A stretch of 64,000 nt of DNA from Kiloniella litopenaei (GCF_000982415.1 NZ_LANI01000005.1:1-64000), one strand, 5' to 3'. Shown: positions 34,101-43,222, numbered from the stretch's first letter. Numbers and translations are program-made. Notes: generated from the sequence alone by a model not told the origin.

Positions 34101-35599
34101 TCTGCACCGATGAAAGCCCCGCGTGCACGCAGCATCGGGATATTTAACAATCCGCTTTCAAGGACATAATGACTCTCAAGCTCAAGACGTAAGTTACGCC
34201 CCAGCAAGTTCTCTGCCTGAGGAGGAAGCCCGCTAATTTCTGTGAGAGCTGCCGAAGCATTAACGGGAATCATTTCCAGCGACGCCAAATAGATATCAGA
34301 GCTGATACTGCCAATAATGTCCCCGATACCCAAGGCAGGCTGCGCAGCAGTATCAAGCTTTTCGCGCTGATTGAGCTTGATGTCCCCCGCCTGAAAGGTC
34401 GTCGTGATATTCATCGACTGAAAATCACCAACGACATCAAGATCGACAACCCCACGCCCAAGCGAGGCCGGTGCAATCAACGAATTAAGCGTATCGACAC
34501 CTAACAACAAGGTACTGGCGGAGACATGAACGCTTTCCTTGTCGAGATCCACATCACCACTGACTGAAACACTCAGGTTAGAATTGGTAACCTCCAGAGA
34601 TGACAGTGTGATCAGATCACTTTCTCTGTCCCAAAGAACCGTCGATGCCAAATCGATCGGCATATTGTCGATCAATGGCAGAGAGGTTGCCAACTTTTCT
34701 GAAACCACTGTGGCACCAGAAAGGGCAAATGTAATCGCATCCTGCCCCTGGCTAGAAAGAGAGAGGTCGGTTTCAAACAATTCCCCCGCATGCCCCTTGA
34801 GCTGTCCTTGCCAATTCACCAAGGGCCCCTGCCCTGTGATTGTAAAATTCACTTCAGGATAACCGGGAAGATCTAACGCCCGTGCAATCAATCCCCCTTG
34901 AGGCTCTGAAAGCTGTGCGTCAATTGACAAGGTGTCTGCATCAGGCTGGTAATTAACTCTGGCACTGACAGATCCCTGATGCGCATCCAATTGGTCAATA
35001 TCAAGAGTACTGACAATCCCGGATTCATCCCGTGCAGAAAGCTTCATAGATAGAGCCAACAGAGCCTCTCGCCCCAATATGCTCTCGGCGAGATCAATCT
35101 TTGCGATATCAAGCTGCCCAAGACTTATATCTATGGGTAAAGGCAGAGGTGATGATGTGCTCTCTTCCTCTTCCGGTGCGGAAGGAAAGTCCGGATTACG
35201 TTTCACAACCAGCGAAGCAAGAGAGATTTGGTTTATTTTTAACTGGCCAAATAATAAATCCTGTGGAGACCAATCCAGAACAAGGTCTGTTGCTTCAAGC
35301 CAGTCACCTTGAGGGTCCCGCAAGATGACCTTGGCAAGCCGTGCATTGGAAAAGACGTTGCCATCAAGCTGTTGCAGATCAAGGGTCAGACCATCGGGGT
35401 CATTTACTGCAACCTCAATCTCTGCCAACAGGGTCGCCCGCCCGCTATCGGTTTGCAGATAAATATACCCGCCCAGCAACAAAACCAAAAGAAGGACCAG
35501 CGGCGCAAAGATGATCGCAGCAACAATTTTGCCTTTGCCTGTTTTCCCTATGGGGCCATTTGGGGAACCATTTTGACTTTGAACTGATCTTGATCTCAA
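31133..35599 (-). CDS. tamB: Translocation and assembly module subunit TamB
   Basis: This 1488-residue AsmA-like bridge protein is anchored in the inner membrane by one helix (residues about 25-47, IFAPLVLLLVLLLGGYIYL) and spans the periplasm as a long beta-groove, working with TamA in outer-membrane protein assembly and/or phospholipid transport. The bulk is repeated beta-strand segments; the conserved DUF490 domain is at the C-terminus (GYLSPVRGQFSFAGKNFKLR, LPEDEVLSHVLFGKASGKLS). The start codon is TTG and overlaps the tamA stop as TTGA, so synthesis of the two is coupled. Confidence 0.95.
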   Translation of the reverse strand: MRSRSVQSQNGSPNGPIGKTGKGKIVAAIIFAPLVLLLVLLLGGYIYLQTDSGRATLLAEIEVAVNDPDGLTLDLQQLDGNVFSNARLAKVILRDPQGDWLEATDLVLDWSPQDLLFGQLKINQISLASLVVKRNPDFPSAPEEEESTSSPLPLPIDISLGQLDIAKIDLAESILGREALLALSMKLSARDESGIVSTLDIDQLDAHQGSVSARVNYQPDADTLSIDAQLSEPQGGLIARALDLPGYPEVNFTITGQGPLVNWQGQLKGHAGELFETDLSLSSQGQDAITFALSGATVVSEKLATSLPLIDNMPIDLASTVLWDRESDLITLSSLEVTNSNLSVSVSGDVDLDKESVHVSASTLLLGVDTLNSLIAPASLGRGVVDLDVVGDFQSMNITTTFQAGDIKLNQREKLDTAAQPALGIGDIIGSISSDIYLASLEMIPVNASAALTEISGLPPQAENLLGRNLRLELESHYVLESGLLNIPMLRARGAFIGADVRAAMATRENTASSKIAIVLDDLSRIAPIKGKLVTELSLQSLDVANQMTGDITITAQSLDVGDPVLQELVSSDPSLRANLNLGDGGFRILDISLPLPVAQLTGAAELPATFESLLADVKVEAPELSRLNKVAGLDLSGAANFETTLSGEVTDPKAEGTLTLSALNLNQNKIGDLVTTFNAKTLASGASGGVDSELRGGILPLDLAFGFSMPDYGKLEVADILLQTGQNNMSGTATVPFDGAPLIADIRGDFRDVSSLGTAFGVDLAGVVTANAALTEKGGVQHLALDSKVNNFSPDSGGTVIRNLEVTATSQGNFNDPLLAMTATLSDVSVQDRLIEQARLDVRGGLSNADFTFAVDSSMAPSVSLGGGGNLTLPVAGKTSHTRFELSQLDGTIADKVLALRQALVVLQDQDKTSIDPFELAFDRGVISGTGALTKSSADAQIEIKTFPLDLVNLVAPDLEIKGVLAGKADLSLRPDNAQGSLLLKAENVKLTDDPNSTIPPLRTTLSGTLNNTRFDFQNDVTGLEKSTVQAKGSVPLQVGFSPFSVTVPESQPLSGDLLIDSEIESLWAILALDTQEMRGKLHTDLQVSGTVANPQLIGTATVREGRYENIELGTLLKNITLDAGLENSQLLRLNLQANDNKQGVLRSEGTVRFESLSNPLVDLAIQLDNLAALDQDQIAVQTDGNIAIKGSPTSMTVAGDITTRETNINIGSAVAPSVVELEVTEINRPHRPGQPTSGDVTAEKEKPPSKISLDLLLNMPRKVFIRGRGLDSEWEGRFTIKGLANAPVIEGYLSPVRGQFSFAGKNFKLRKGKIALVGGTQINPELDLSAIYEADNVTAIVSIQGTASNPKISFSSPDGLPEDEVLSHVLFGKASGKLSAVEALQLASAVASLSGKIDSGGGVLGFARDTLGVDVLTAGTNSDTGSPEVSAGKYITDNIYIGVDQGASADSTKAKVQIDLTPNITLESETGQTADSKVGVFWKWDY

Positions 35600-37446
35600 A
35601 AAGCCTGCCCTATGCTAACGTAAAATTGCCAGGCATCATCGATATCTTTACGTCTGTTCAATGGAACTGCCACATCCAAACGGATCGGTCCGATGGCCGT
35701 ATAATACCGCAACCCCAGTCCCGCACCCCACTGAAAATTCTCGAAAAAATCAGGAACAGCACTGTCGTAAACATTACCCCCCTCGATGAAAGGAACCAGG
35801 CCAATGTCTTCAGTCACACGCACTCTGGCCTCTGCCCCAAATTCAACAAGAGACCGCCCGCCAACGGGATCATCACTTGAATTTAGTGGGCCAACAGTCT
35901 GGTGTTCATAGCCTCGAATTGACCCGCCACCCCCGGCATAAAACCGTTTGGTCGCCGGTATATCGCTGGAGCTATCCCCGGCCAACAGACCGATTTTACC
36001 ACGGGTGGCAAAGACCAGCCTGTCATCATCCAGAATTGAATAATAGGTCGATCCGTCAATTTCTGTCTTGAAGAATTCCGGAGAAGCCGCCGTTAATCCA
36101 TAATAGGGTGTTGCTGTCACACCAAAGCGAAAGCCTGTTGTTGGGTCCAGCAAATCATTTGTTGAATCATACCGTGCACTAAGCGGGATGCTGGCAAAGG
36201 CATATGATTCTGTATCATCTTCATCTTGAATTTCAGACAATTCAAGCTCAAGACCGCCACCAACAGTCCAGTGCTGACCCCACTTGCGATCAATACCAAC
36301 AAACGCGCTTACAGATTTCTCTTCGTAAGCATCTGTATCTTCGTGCTTGATGTTTATGTTAGCATTTAAGCTTTGATTATTTCTGAGGTAATTTGGCTTA
36401 TTAAACCCAAGTTTTAATTGCTGACGTATCTCGGCAACTGTTAAATCTGCCCGCAGCTTTTCACCCTGCCCGAAGGTATTTCTGTTTTCCCAGAAAAACT
36501 GTGTTCCGGCCCCTTCACTGGTTGAGAAACTGGCGCCAAGACCGACTGATTTATGCTCACGCTCAACAAAAATCATTGTAATCGGAGTCACATAAGTACC
36601 GTCACGAGCGGCATTAGTCGTATCCAGCGGCTTCATCCGCACCGCTTCAAACAATCCGGTACGCAAATATTTACGACGCAGTTCGTCTATGATCTTGGCA
36701 TTATAGAGAATACCAGCTTTCCACTGACTCAATTGTTGCAGATAATTTGCATCTACGTCTTTCAAACCTTCAAATTCAAGATTCCCCACAACCAGTCTTG
36801 GGCCCTCGTCAAGAACAAGCGTGACATCCATCTTTTGTGTCGCAAAATCAACGACAACGTCCTGATCAGCCAGTTTTGCATCTGGATAACCATGATCAGC
36901 CAGAACAACAATTGCCCGATTTTTGGCTTCAACAACAACTTCCGAGCGGGCAACAACACCCGTTGAGATTCCGATGTTGGCGTTGTTTAAGGCTGAAGGG
37001 ATCTGCTTTCCGGATTTAAAGATAATACGGAATGAGTTGAGGTAAAATTGTGGACCCGTCTTAATTTCATAAACAATATTGATGGGCCTTTGGCTCTCAT
37101 CAACGTCATAGGAAATGGTATTGTCATAGTACCCTTCAGAGCGCAGAACCTTATCAAACCCCTCACTGTCTTCCCTTACCCTGCGCTTGAGTGCCGCCAA
37201 ACTTGAAGGTAGCTTATCTTTTAGCTGCTTTAGGCGAGATGATTCTTCAATCAGACTCAGTAAGTCACCCTGTACATCGCCCGAAAACGAAACTTCATAC
37301 CCATAGGATTGAGATTCACCAGAAGTTGCCTGATCTTGGGCCCTCGCACTGCTATGCACCCCGAATGACAGCAGGGTTAGAAAAAGAAAAACAAAATTAC
37401 ATCTTGGGGGCCTCAACGTCCTCTCAAGAAATTTAAATCGTCTCAT
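35596..37446 (-). CDS. tamA: Autotransporter assembly factor TamA (BamA/Omp85 family)
   Basis: The mature protein has POTRA domains in its first half (for example GYYDNTISYDVDESQRPINI and DVTLVLDEGPRLVVGNLEFE) and a 16-strand Omp85 barrel in the second, with the lid-lock motif region GGGGSIRGYEHQTVGPL and a C-terminal FYVSIGQAF strand for BAM recognition. It inserts outer-membrane proteins together with TamB, whose gene overlaps its stop codon. The open frame reaches 37488 at a TTG, but the first ATG (37446) gives a normal signal peptide (RCNFVFLFLTLLSFGVHSSA) and is preferred. Confidence 0.95.
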   Translation of the reverse strand: MRRFKFLERTLRPPRCNFVFLFLTLLSFGVHSSARAQDQATSGESQSYGYEVSFSGDVQGDLLSLIEESSRLKQLKDKLPSSLAALKRRVREDSEGFDKVLRSEGYYDNTISYDVDESQRPINIVYEIKTGPQFYLNSFRIIFKSGKQIPSALNNANIGISTGVVARSEVVVEAKNRAIVVLADHGYPDAKLADQDVVVDFATQKMDVTLVLDEGPRLVVGNLEFEGLKDVDANYLQQLSQWKAGILYNAKIIDELRRKYLRTGLFEAVRMKPLDTTNAARDGTYVTPITMIFVEREHKSVGLGASFSTSEGAGTQFFWENRNTFGQGEKLRADLTVAEIRQQLKLGFNKPNYLRNNQSLNANINIKHEDTDAYEEKSVSAFVGIDRKWGQHWTVGGGLELELSEIQDEDDTESYAFASIPLSARYDSTNDLLDPTTGFRFGVTATPYYGLTAASPEFFKTEIDGSTYYSILDDDRLVFATRGKIGLLAGDSSSDIPATKRFYAGGGGSIRGYEHQTVGPLNSSDDPVGGRSLVEFGAEARVRVTEDIGLVPFIEGGNVYDSAVPDFFENFQWGAGLGLRYYTAIGPIRLDVAVPLNRRKDIDDAWQFYVSIGQAF

Positions 37447-37590
37447 AAAGGGCGTACCCGATCTATTTTCTTCGCAGTTAATATCCAATCCAGATACTTT
37501 AACCTCAATCCAGAATCACTTTACTTTTTACCCTAGAACAAAAAAGCAAAAATTTACCCTAAACACTATTCAATTAATGCTTATAGGCTT

Positions 37591-37616
37591 AAAGCCATTA
37601 GTTCAATCGTGGCTTT
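37591..37616. other. Hairpin in the tamA leader region
   Basis: AAAGCCA and TGGCTTT pair around a 12-base loop; an alternative pairing GGCTT-A-AAGCC (37586-37596) competes with it. It lies 145 bp upstream of tamA. It could be a terminator remnant or a leader structure. Confidence 0.35.
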
Positions 37617-37643
37617 TACCTACCCCACTTTCTCAACACGCAC

Positions 37644-37697
37644 ATAATGCCCAATATTTAATCACCAAACGATCAATGATTAAATATTGGGCATTAT
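37644..37697. repeat. 21-bp perfect inverted repeat with 12-base loop
   Basis: The arms 37644-37664 and 37677-37697 are exact complements (left arm begins ATAATGCCCAATATTTAATC) and TATTTTT follows on the plus strand. It lies between the divergent tamA and amtB genes. No transcript is evident for it to terminate on the plus strand. Confidence 0.85.
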
Positions 37698-37788
37698 TAT
37701 TTTTGCATTGCACAATTTGAATCCACATCAAAGTACCATATACAACATCTATCATATTGATATATATAATTATTTTATTTTTTTAAAG

Positions 37789-37805
37789 TTGGCACGTTTC
37801 TTGGA
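37789..37805 (+). promoter_or_regulatory. Sigma-54-like promoter of amtB
   Basis: TTGGCACGTTTCTTGGA matches the sigma-54 pattern TGGCAC-N5-TTGCA except for one base at the -12 element. It lies about 42 bp upstream of amtB, a gene that is usually under NtrC and sigma-54 control. No clear NtrC dyad was found. Confidence 0.55.
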
Positions 37806-37846
37806 TCTAATGGATCAGTCCCAGAACGCAAATAATGGAAGAAATA

Positions 37847-39220
37847 ATGTCCAGCTTTCTCAGTTCCAACAAAAATACTATCGCACTTTCTGCGGTCACA
37901 GTTTCGTTGCTTACGCTCTCTGCACCAGCTCAAGCCGCAGTAACGGAAGAGACCGCGTTTGTCTTCAACACATTTTCCTTTTTGATAAATGGTGTCCTTG
38001 TTATGTGGATGGCTGCTGGTTTTGCCATGCTAGAAGCAGGATTGGTTCGAAGTAAAAACACAGCGGCTATATGTCTGAAAAATATTGCACTCTATTCCAT
38101 CGCTGGGCTGATGTTTTATCTCGTTGGCTATAACCTTTTATATGTTGGCGTGGAAGAAGGCGGTTTTATTGGAACATTTAGTTTCTTTTATGATTCAGGA
38201 GAGGCAGAGGTCGCCCTGCTTTCCGCAGAAACAAGCACCGAAGAAATGATTACAGCAGTTACTTCAAACGGTTATTCCGTTATGTCTGACTGGTTTTTCC
38301 AAATGGTCTTTGTTGCTGCAACCGCCTCTATTGTCTCTGGCACTCTTGCAGAGCGCATTAAATTCTGGCCTTTCATGCTATTTATCGCCGTATTGACCGC
38401 CATAATCTATCCAATTCAAGCTTCCTGGAGCTGGGGTGGTGGCTGGTTGGCTGATCTGGGCTTCAGTGATTTTGCCGGATCCAGTATCGTTCACTCTGTA
38501 GGTGGGTGGGCTGCTCTGACGGGTGCGATCATTCTAGGTCCACGCAAAGGTAAATTCACTGCCGAGGGACGCGTAAAACCAATCCCCGGCTCAAATCTCC
38601 CCTTGGCCACACTTGGTACCTTTATCCTCTGGATGGGATGGTTCGGCTTTAACGGTGGATCACAACTTGCTCTTGGATCCGCAGCAGATGCCGTTGCCAT
38701 GGCGATCGTATTTGTGAACACAAACATCGCCGCTGCTGCTGGTGTTGTTGCCGCCATGATCCTGACACAACTTCTATACAAAAAAGTTGATCTTACAATG
38801 GCCCTTAACGGTGCACTTGCAGGGTTGGTTGCGATTACTGCCGGACCCGATGTCTCCCACGCTTATATGGCCATAATCATCGGCGGCATTGGTGGTGCAA
38901 TAGTGGTCTTTGCCGTTCCCCTGCTTGATAGTCTTCAGATTGATGATGTTGTCGGCGCTATTCCTGTTCACCTTTGCGCTGGAATCTGGGGAACCCTTGC
39001 CGTAGGAATTTTTGGTTCTGGCAGTATCGTTTCCCAATTAACAGGAATCATCGCAATTGGTGCCTTCACCATTATCTGTAGTGCAACCTTGTGGATTTTG
39101 CTCAAGATTACTGTTGGTATTCGTATCTCTGAAGAAGAAGAATACAACGGACTTGATGTAAGCGAACTCGGCCTCGAAGCCTACCCGGAATTTGGACGAG
39201 GTTCTCAGAAACTCGTCTAA
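37847..39220 (+). CDS. amtB: Ammonium transporter
   Basis: The inner-membrane channel conducts ammonia/ammonium under nitrogen limitation. An N-terminal cleavable signal sequence (ending APAQA-AVT) is followed by 11 membrane helices. Recognisable are FAMLEAGLVRSKNTA, the twin pore histidines (SSIVHSVGGWAALTGAIILG and VHLCAGIWGTLAVGIFG) and the substrate-site WMGWFGFNGGS. Met1 at 37835 is possible, but GGAAG before the second ATG (37847) makes that start better. The gene has a sigma-54-like promoter. It has no glnK partner beside it, unlike most amtB genes, and its 3' region contains a candidate regulatory RNA. Confidence 0.96.
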   Translation: MSSFLSSNKNTIALSAVTVSLLTLSAPAQAAVTEETAFVFNTFSFLINGVLVMWMAAGFAMLEAGLVRSKNTAAICLKNIALYSIAGLMFYLVGYNLLYVGVEEGGFIGTFSFFYDSGEAEVALLSAETSTEEMITAVTSNGYSVMSDWFFQMVFVAATASIVSGTLAERIKFWPFMLFIAVLTAIIYPIQASWSWGGGWLADLGFSDFAGSSIVHSVGGWAALTGAIILGPRKGKFTAEGRVKPIPGSNLPLATLGTFILWMGWFGFNGGSQLALGSAADAVAMAIVFVNTNIAAAAGVVAAMILTQLLYKKVDLTMALNGALAGLVAITAGPDVSHAYMAIIIGGIGGAIVVFAVPLLDSLQIDDVVGAIPVHLCAGIWGTLAVGIFGSGSIVSQLTGIIAIGAFTIICSATLWILLKITVGIRISEEEEYNGLDVSELGLEAYPEFGRGSQKLV

Positions 39221-39224
39221 CGAC

Positions 39225-39405
39225 TTCAGTCTCCCCACTGAAACTGGTGGTTTTGCAATTGATCGTAAAACCACCTGAGATATCCGGTTAATCCCTTTTC
39301 CGGTATGTCTCATCCTCCTTAGGCCCTACAGACCGCTATCCGAGCTCTTTCCTAGTAGGGTCTTAACTTGCCGCCTATTACATCCCCGTAATAGGCGGTC
39401 TTTTT
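39225..39405 (+). ncRNA. Candidate regulatory RNA in the amtB 3' region (C-rich hairpin loops)
   Basis: Five hairpins follow amtB, starting four bases past its stop codon: TTCAGT-[CTCCCC]-ACTGAA (39225-39242); GGTGGTTTT/AAAACCACC (39246-39275); CCGG-[TTAATCCCTTTT]-CCGG (39284-39303); GGCCCTAC/GTAGGGTC (39322-39362); and CCGCCTATTAC-[ATCCCC]-GTAATAGGCGG followed by TCTTTTT (39371-39405), a strong intrinsic terminator. A free CATCCTCCTTA linker lies at 39311. I find no good promoter inside, so this may be a 3'-UTR-derived RNA or simply an unusual amtB 3' UTR. Confidence 0.55.
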
Positions 39406-39530
39406 AATTAAAGCCCAAAAATATTTCTTTTCACTAGCCACGCTCTTGCCCGAATTGGTATTTAGTTACATTAATTAAACCAATTCATGTTGACCAAAAC
39501 ATTATTAAGAGTCCGAGGTTAAGAGTTCAC

Positions 39531-40841
39531 GTGATTACCCGCCAATTTGTTGATCGCCAAAATTTACAGGAATTTCATCCCTTTACTCGCCTTCGCGCCT
39601 TACTCGAAGACATACCTGTCGGCCGATCATGCCTGCAAGATGGACAGGTGATAAACCTTTCTATCGGCGAACCGCAGACTCAGCCACCAGCATTTGTTGC
39701 CGAAGAAATTGAAAAAGCGTCAACAGGTTGGTCAAAATACCCTCTTTCAAAGGGAACACCTGATTACCTGGAAGCTAGCGCCAATTGGCTGGAAAAACGT
39801 TACAATCTCCCTGAGCAATTTATTGATCCGACAAAACATCTTTTGGCTGTACCGGGAACACGCGAAGGGTTGTTTATGACGGCCCTTACTGTCCTTTCTA
39901 CGCCCCAAAAGGATACTCAAGCCCCTGTATTTCTTACACCAAACCCTTGTTATCATGTTTACACCGGAGCTGCCGCTGCCGCCGCTGCAGAAGTTGTAAC
40001 CGTAAGCGCGACTAAGGAAAGTGGTTATCTTCCCGATTACACAACCGTGCCCGAAGATATTCTAGAACGGACCGAACTTTGCGTGCTTTGCAGCCCCTCT
40101 AACCCCGAAGGAGCGGTCGCAACCCCACAACAGATCAAAGATCTTATTTCTCTTGCTCGCAAATACGACTTCGTTGTCGTCTTTGATGAATGTTATGCCG
40201 AGATATATAATGAAACAGCCCCACATTCAGCCTTAGAAATGGCACTGGAAATAGCCCAGGATATGGTTGGGGAAACCACAACAGAAACAAACACAAATTT
40301 TTCCCATAATTCTCAGATAGATCCCTTAGCCAATATTCTGGTTTTTCATTCTCTTTCCAAACGATCTAGTGCTGCTGGTCTTCGTTGTGGTTTCATTGCC
40401 GGTGATGAGAAATGGATCTCTATGATTAACACAACCTGTCAGGTTGGTGGTGCTGGTGTTCCCATTCCAGTCCAGGCAGCAGGCACACGCTTGTGGCAAG
40501 ATGAAGAGCACGTCAAAGAGAATCGCGCACGTTATAAACAGAACTTCGATCTCGCCAAAAAAATCTTGGGGCAAGCCCATAGCGTAGAAATCCCTGCTGG
40601 TGGTTTTTGTTTGTGGCTAGATGTAGGCAACGGCATAGAGGTAACAAAAAAACTATGGCAAGAGGCCGGCATTCGTGTCATGCCCGGTGCCTTTATGAGC
40701 CACGCAAACAGTAAAGGCACATCCCCGGGGGATCGCTATATCCGTCTTGCCTTGGTTTACGATCCAAGCTTTATGGAACAGGCTCTTTTGAGTATCGCAA
40801 ACATACTGAAAGAAATAAAAGACATAGGGGTTAACGATTAA
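39531..40841 (+). CDS. PLP-dependent aminotransferase, DapC-like (N-succinyldiaminopimelate aminotransferase)
   Basis: This fold-type I aminotransferase probably converts N-succinyl-2-amino-6-ketopimelate to N-succinyl-LL-diaminopimelate in lysine and peptidoglycan precursor synthesis. Visible features are FHPFTRLRALLEDIP and INLSIGEPQTQPPAF near the N-terminus, the LCSPSNPEGAV substrate/PLP segment, DECYAEIY, and FHSLSKRSSAAGLRCGF with the Schiff-base Lys near residue 275. A hydrophilic insertion of about 20 residues (TTTETNTNFSHNSQIDPL) precedes that strand. It starts with GTG and its stop overlaps the ftsK start (TAATG). Assignment as DapC is by sequence resemblance only. Confidence 0.88.
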   Translation: MITRQFVDRQNLQEFHPFTRLRALLEDIPVGRSCLQDGQVINLSIGEPQTQPPAFVAEEIEKASTGWSKYPLSKGTPDYLEASANWLEKRYNLPEQFIDPTKHLLAVPGTREGLFMTALTVLSTPQKDTQAPVFLTPNPCYHVYTGAAAAAAAEVVTVSATKESGYLPDYTTVPEDILERTELCVLCSPSNPEGAVATPQQIKDLISLARKYDFVVVFDECYAEIYNETAPHSALEMALEIAQDMVGETTTETNTNFSHNSQIDPLANILVFHSLSKRSSAAGLRCGFIAGDEKWISMINTTCQVGGAGVPIPVQAAGTRLWQDEEHVKENRARYKQNFDLAKKILGQAHSVEIPAGGFCLWLDVGNGIEVTKKLWQEAGIRVMPGAFMSHANSKGTSPGDRYIRLALVYDPSFMEQALLSIANILKEIKDIGVND

Positions 40842-43222
40842 TGGCAAGATCCGCCAAATCAGATAAAGTTCAACTCCTGCCTCAGGGAACAGGCGTATTT
40901 TTTAAAAAGCGCCTGATAGAGTGTCTGGGTGCCACCCTCTTCCTTACAGGCTGTTTACTTTTCCTGTCCCTCGTAACCTATAGCCCGAATGACCCCGGCT
41001 TTAATAGGGCCACAGATGGAATGGTAGAGAACCTTCTGGGTATTTATGGTGCTCAAACAGCAAGTTTTATGCTCCCATTTATCGGGTTATCTGCCTATTG
41101 TTTGCCTCTCATACTCATTGGCTGGTGCTGGAGGTGTTTCAAAGATCACGGCCTGAGACATCCTTGGCTTAGAATTTTAACTCTACCATTTTTAACCCTT
41201 TCCCTTCTCATCGCATTTGCAGGGCTTCCACAAACAGAGGGGTGGTTGGGACAGGGTCAGACATCCAGTTTAGGCGGTACCTTTGGTCAATTAATTCTTA
41301 ACGAATCACAACCCTATTTAGGCAACTTGTCCTGGGTGCTTTCTGTCGCCTCATTTTTTATTGCCATTCCCCTTTTCCTCTATGCTGTCGCCCTCAGAAA
41401 AGAAGAATGGCAAACAATCGGACGCGGATTAAAATTTGGCTTTTCTGCTGCGGGGCAAATCAAACACATCTTCAACGCACCTAACCCGTTCAAAAATAAT
41501 CGTGACGATGATGAAACCCCGGATATCAGAGGGAAAAGAGATCAAGCCATTCGCAGACGGGCAAAGAAAGATCGAATTGAACCCACTCTGGAAGACGAAA
41601 AAATTACCAACGCGCGTGTTGAAACATCTGCAAAACCAACAAAGCCAAGCAAACGGATCAAAGCGGAAGAACAGGGGCGTCTGAATCTGGAAACTGTTGA
41701 TGGTGAATATGAACTGCCCCCGATTTCCATACTCAATGATCCCCCCAGTGATTCAGGGAAAAATAGCCTTAGTAAAGACGCATTGGAAAAAACGGCGCGT
41801 TTACTGGAAACCGTTTTGGATGATTTTGGCGTCAAGGGCGAGATCGTTACAATCCGCCCCGGTCCGGTTGTTACACGCTATGAACTAGAGCCTGCCCCCG
41901 GCACCAAAACCAGTCGGGTTGTTGGCCTTGCCGATGATGTCGCCCGATCAATGTCCGCAATTTCAGTACGTGTTGCCGTTGTCCCTGGATCAACAACAAT
42001 TGGTATAGAACTGCCAAACAGCAAACGGCAAACCGTCTATCTGCAAGAATTAATGGGGTCCAGCGACTACGACAAAGACAAGGGCAAACTTCCCATCATT
42101 CTCGGGAAAGATATCGGTGGCATCCCCTCTATTGTGGATCTTGCACGCATGCCACACTTACTGATTGCCGGTACCACAGGATCGGGTAAATCAGTGGCCG
42201 TGAATGCAATGATTCTGTCGCTGTTATACCGCTTTACGCCAGATGAATGTAAATTCATCATGATTGACCCCAAGATGTTGGAACTGTCTGTCTATGACAA
42301 TATTCCACATCTGTTAGCACCTGTGGTGACAGAGCCTAAAAAAGCGGTAGTTGCCCTCAAATGGACTGTGCGTGAAATGGAAGATCGTTATCGCGCCATG
42401 TCCAAACTGGGCGTCCGAAATATCGACGGCTATAACGCCCGAATGGCAGAAGCACGCAAGAACGGTGAAATTCTGACACGTAAAGTCCAGACAGGGTTTG
42501 ACCCTGAAACCGGGCAACCTATTCACGAAGAACAACCGTTTGATATGAACGCACTGCCCTATATCGTCGTTGTAGTCGATGAAATGGCCGATCTTATGCT
42601 TGTGGCTGGTAAGGATATTGAAGCAGCGATTCAACGGCTTGCACAAATGGCCCGTGCCGCGGGGATTCATATTATGATGGCAACACAACGTCCCTCGGTT
42701 GATGTTATTACCGGTACAATCAAAGCCAACTTCCCGACACGCATCAGTTTCCACGTCACGTCAAAAATTGACAGTCGTACAATCCTTGGGGAACAGGGGG
42801 CTGAACAACTTCTTGGACAAGGTGATATGCTATACATGGGTCAGGGCGGCAGAATTCAGCGTGTCCACGGCCCACTGGTAACGGATGAAGAGGTAGAGGA
42901 AGTCGTGAACTGGCTAAAAAAACAGGCCATGCCGAACTACATCGAATCAGTTACCACCGAAGACTCTGAAAGCCCTGATTTTGACGCCGCCGCTCCCTCC
43001 AGTAGCGGTGGAAATGGTAGCAAAGCAGACGAGCTCTATGACCGAGCAGTCGCGGAAGTGGTTAAAAGCAGAAAAGCATCGACCAGCTACGTCCAGCGAC
43101 GTCTTCAGATCGGATACAACCGCGCTGCCACTATCATTGAAAGGATGGAAGACGAAGGCGTTATTTCATCTGCAAACCACGTTGGAAAACGGGAAGTGCT
43201 GGTTCCAGACAGAGATGAATAG
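40841..43222 (+). CDS. ftsK: DNA translocase FtsK
   Basis: FtsK couples septum closure with pumping of chromosome termini and activation of XerCD recombination. The 793 residues comprise four N-terminal membrane helices (about 25-190), a fairly short charged linker (about 200-300) and the RecA-like motor (about 320-690) with Walker A GTTGSGKS near 447 and Walker B-like YIVVVVDEMADLM, then the winged-helix gamma domain (about 720-785: YDRAVAEVVKSRKASTSYVQ) that reads KOPS sequences. It overlaps the aminotransferase gene by one base and precedes lolA, an order common in Alphaproteobacteria. Confidence 0.97.
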   Translation: MARSAKSDKVQLLPQGTGVFFKKRLIECLGATLFLTGCLLFLSLVTYSPNDPGFNRATDGMVENLLGIYGAQTASFMLPFIGLSAYCLPLILIGWCWRCFKDHGLRHPWLRILTLPFLTLSLLIAFAGLPQTEGWLGQGQTSSLGGTFGQLILNESQPYLGNLSWVLSVASFFIAIPLFLYAVALRKEEWQTIGRGLKFGFSAAGQIKHIFNAPNPFKNNRDDDETPDIRGKRDQAIRRRAKKDRIEPTLEDEKITNARVETSAKPTKPSKRIKAEEQGRLNLETVDGEYELPPISILNDPPSDSGKNSLSKDALEKTARLLETVLDDFGVKGEIVTIRPGPVVTRYELEPAPGTKTSRVVGLADDVARSMSAISVRVAVVPGSTTIGIELPNSKRQTVYLQELMGSSDYDKDKGKLPIILGKDIGGIPSIVDLARMPHLLIAGTTGSGKSVAVNAMILSLLYRFTPDECKFIMIDPKMLELSVYDNIPHLLAPVVTEPKKAVVALKWTVREMEDRYRAMSKLGVRNIDGYNARMAEARKNGEILTRKVQTGFDPETGQPIHEEQPFDMNALPYIVVVVDEMADLMLVAGKDIEAAIQRLAQMARAAGIHIMMATQRPSVDVITGTIKANFPTRISFHVTSKIDSRTILGEQGAEQLLGQGDMLYMGQGGRIQRVHGPLVTDEEVEEVVNWLKKQAMPNYIESVTTEDSESPDFDAAAPSSSGGNGSKADELYDRAVAEVVKSRKASTSYVQRRLQIGYNRAATIIERMEDEGVISSANHVGKREVLVPDRDE

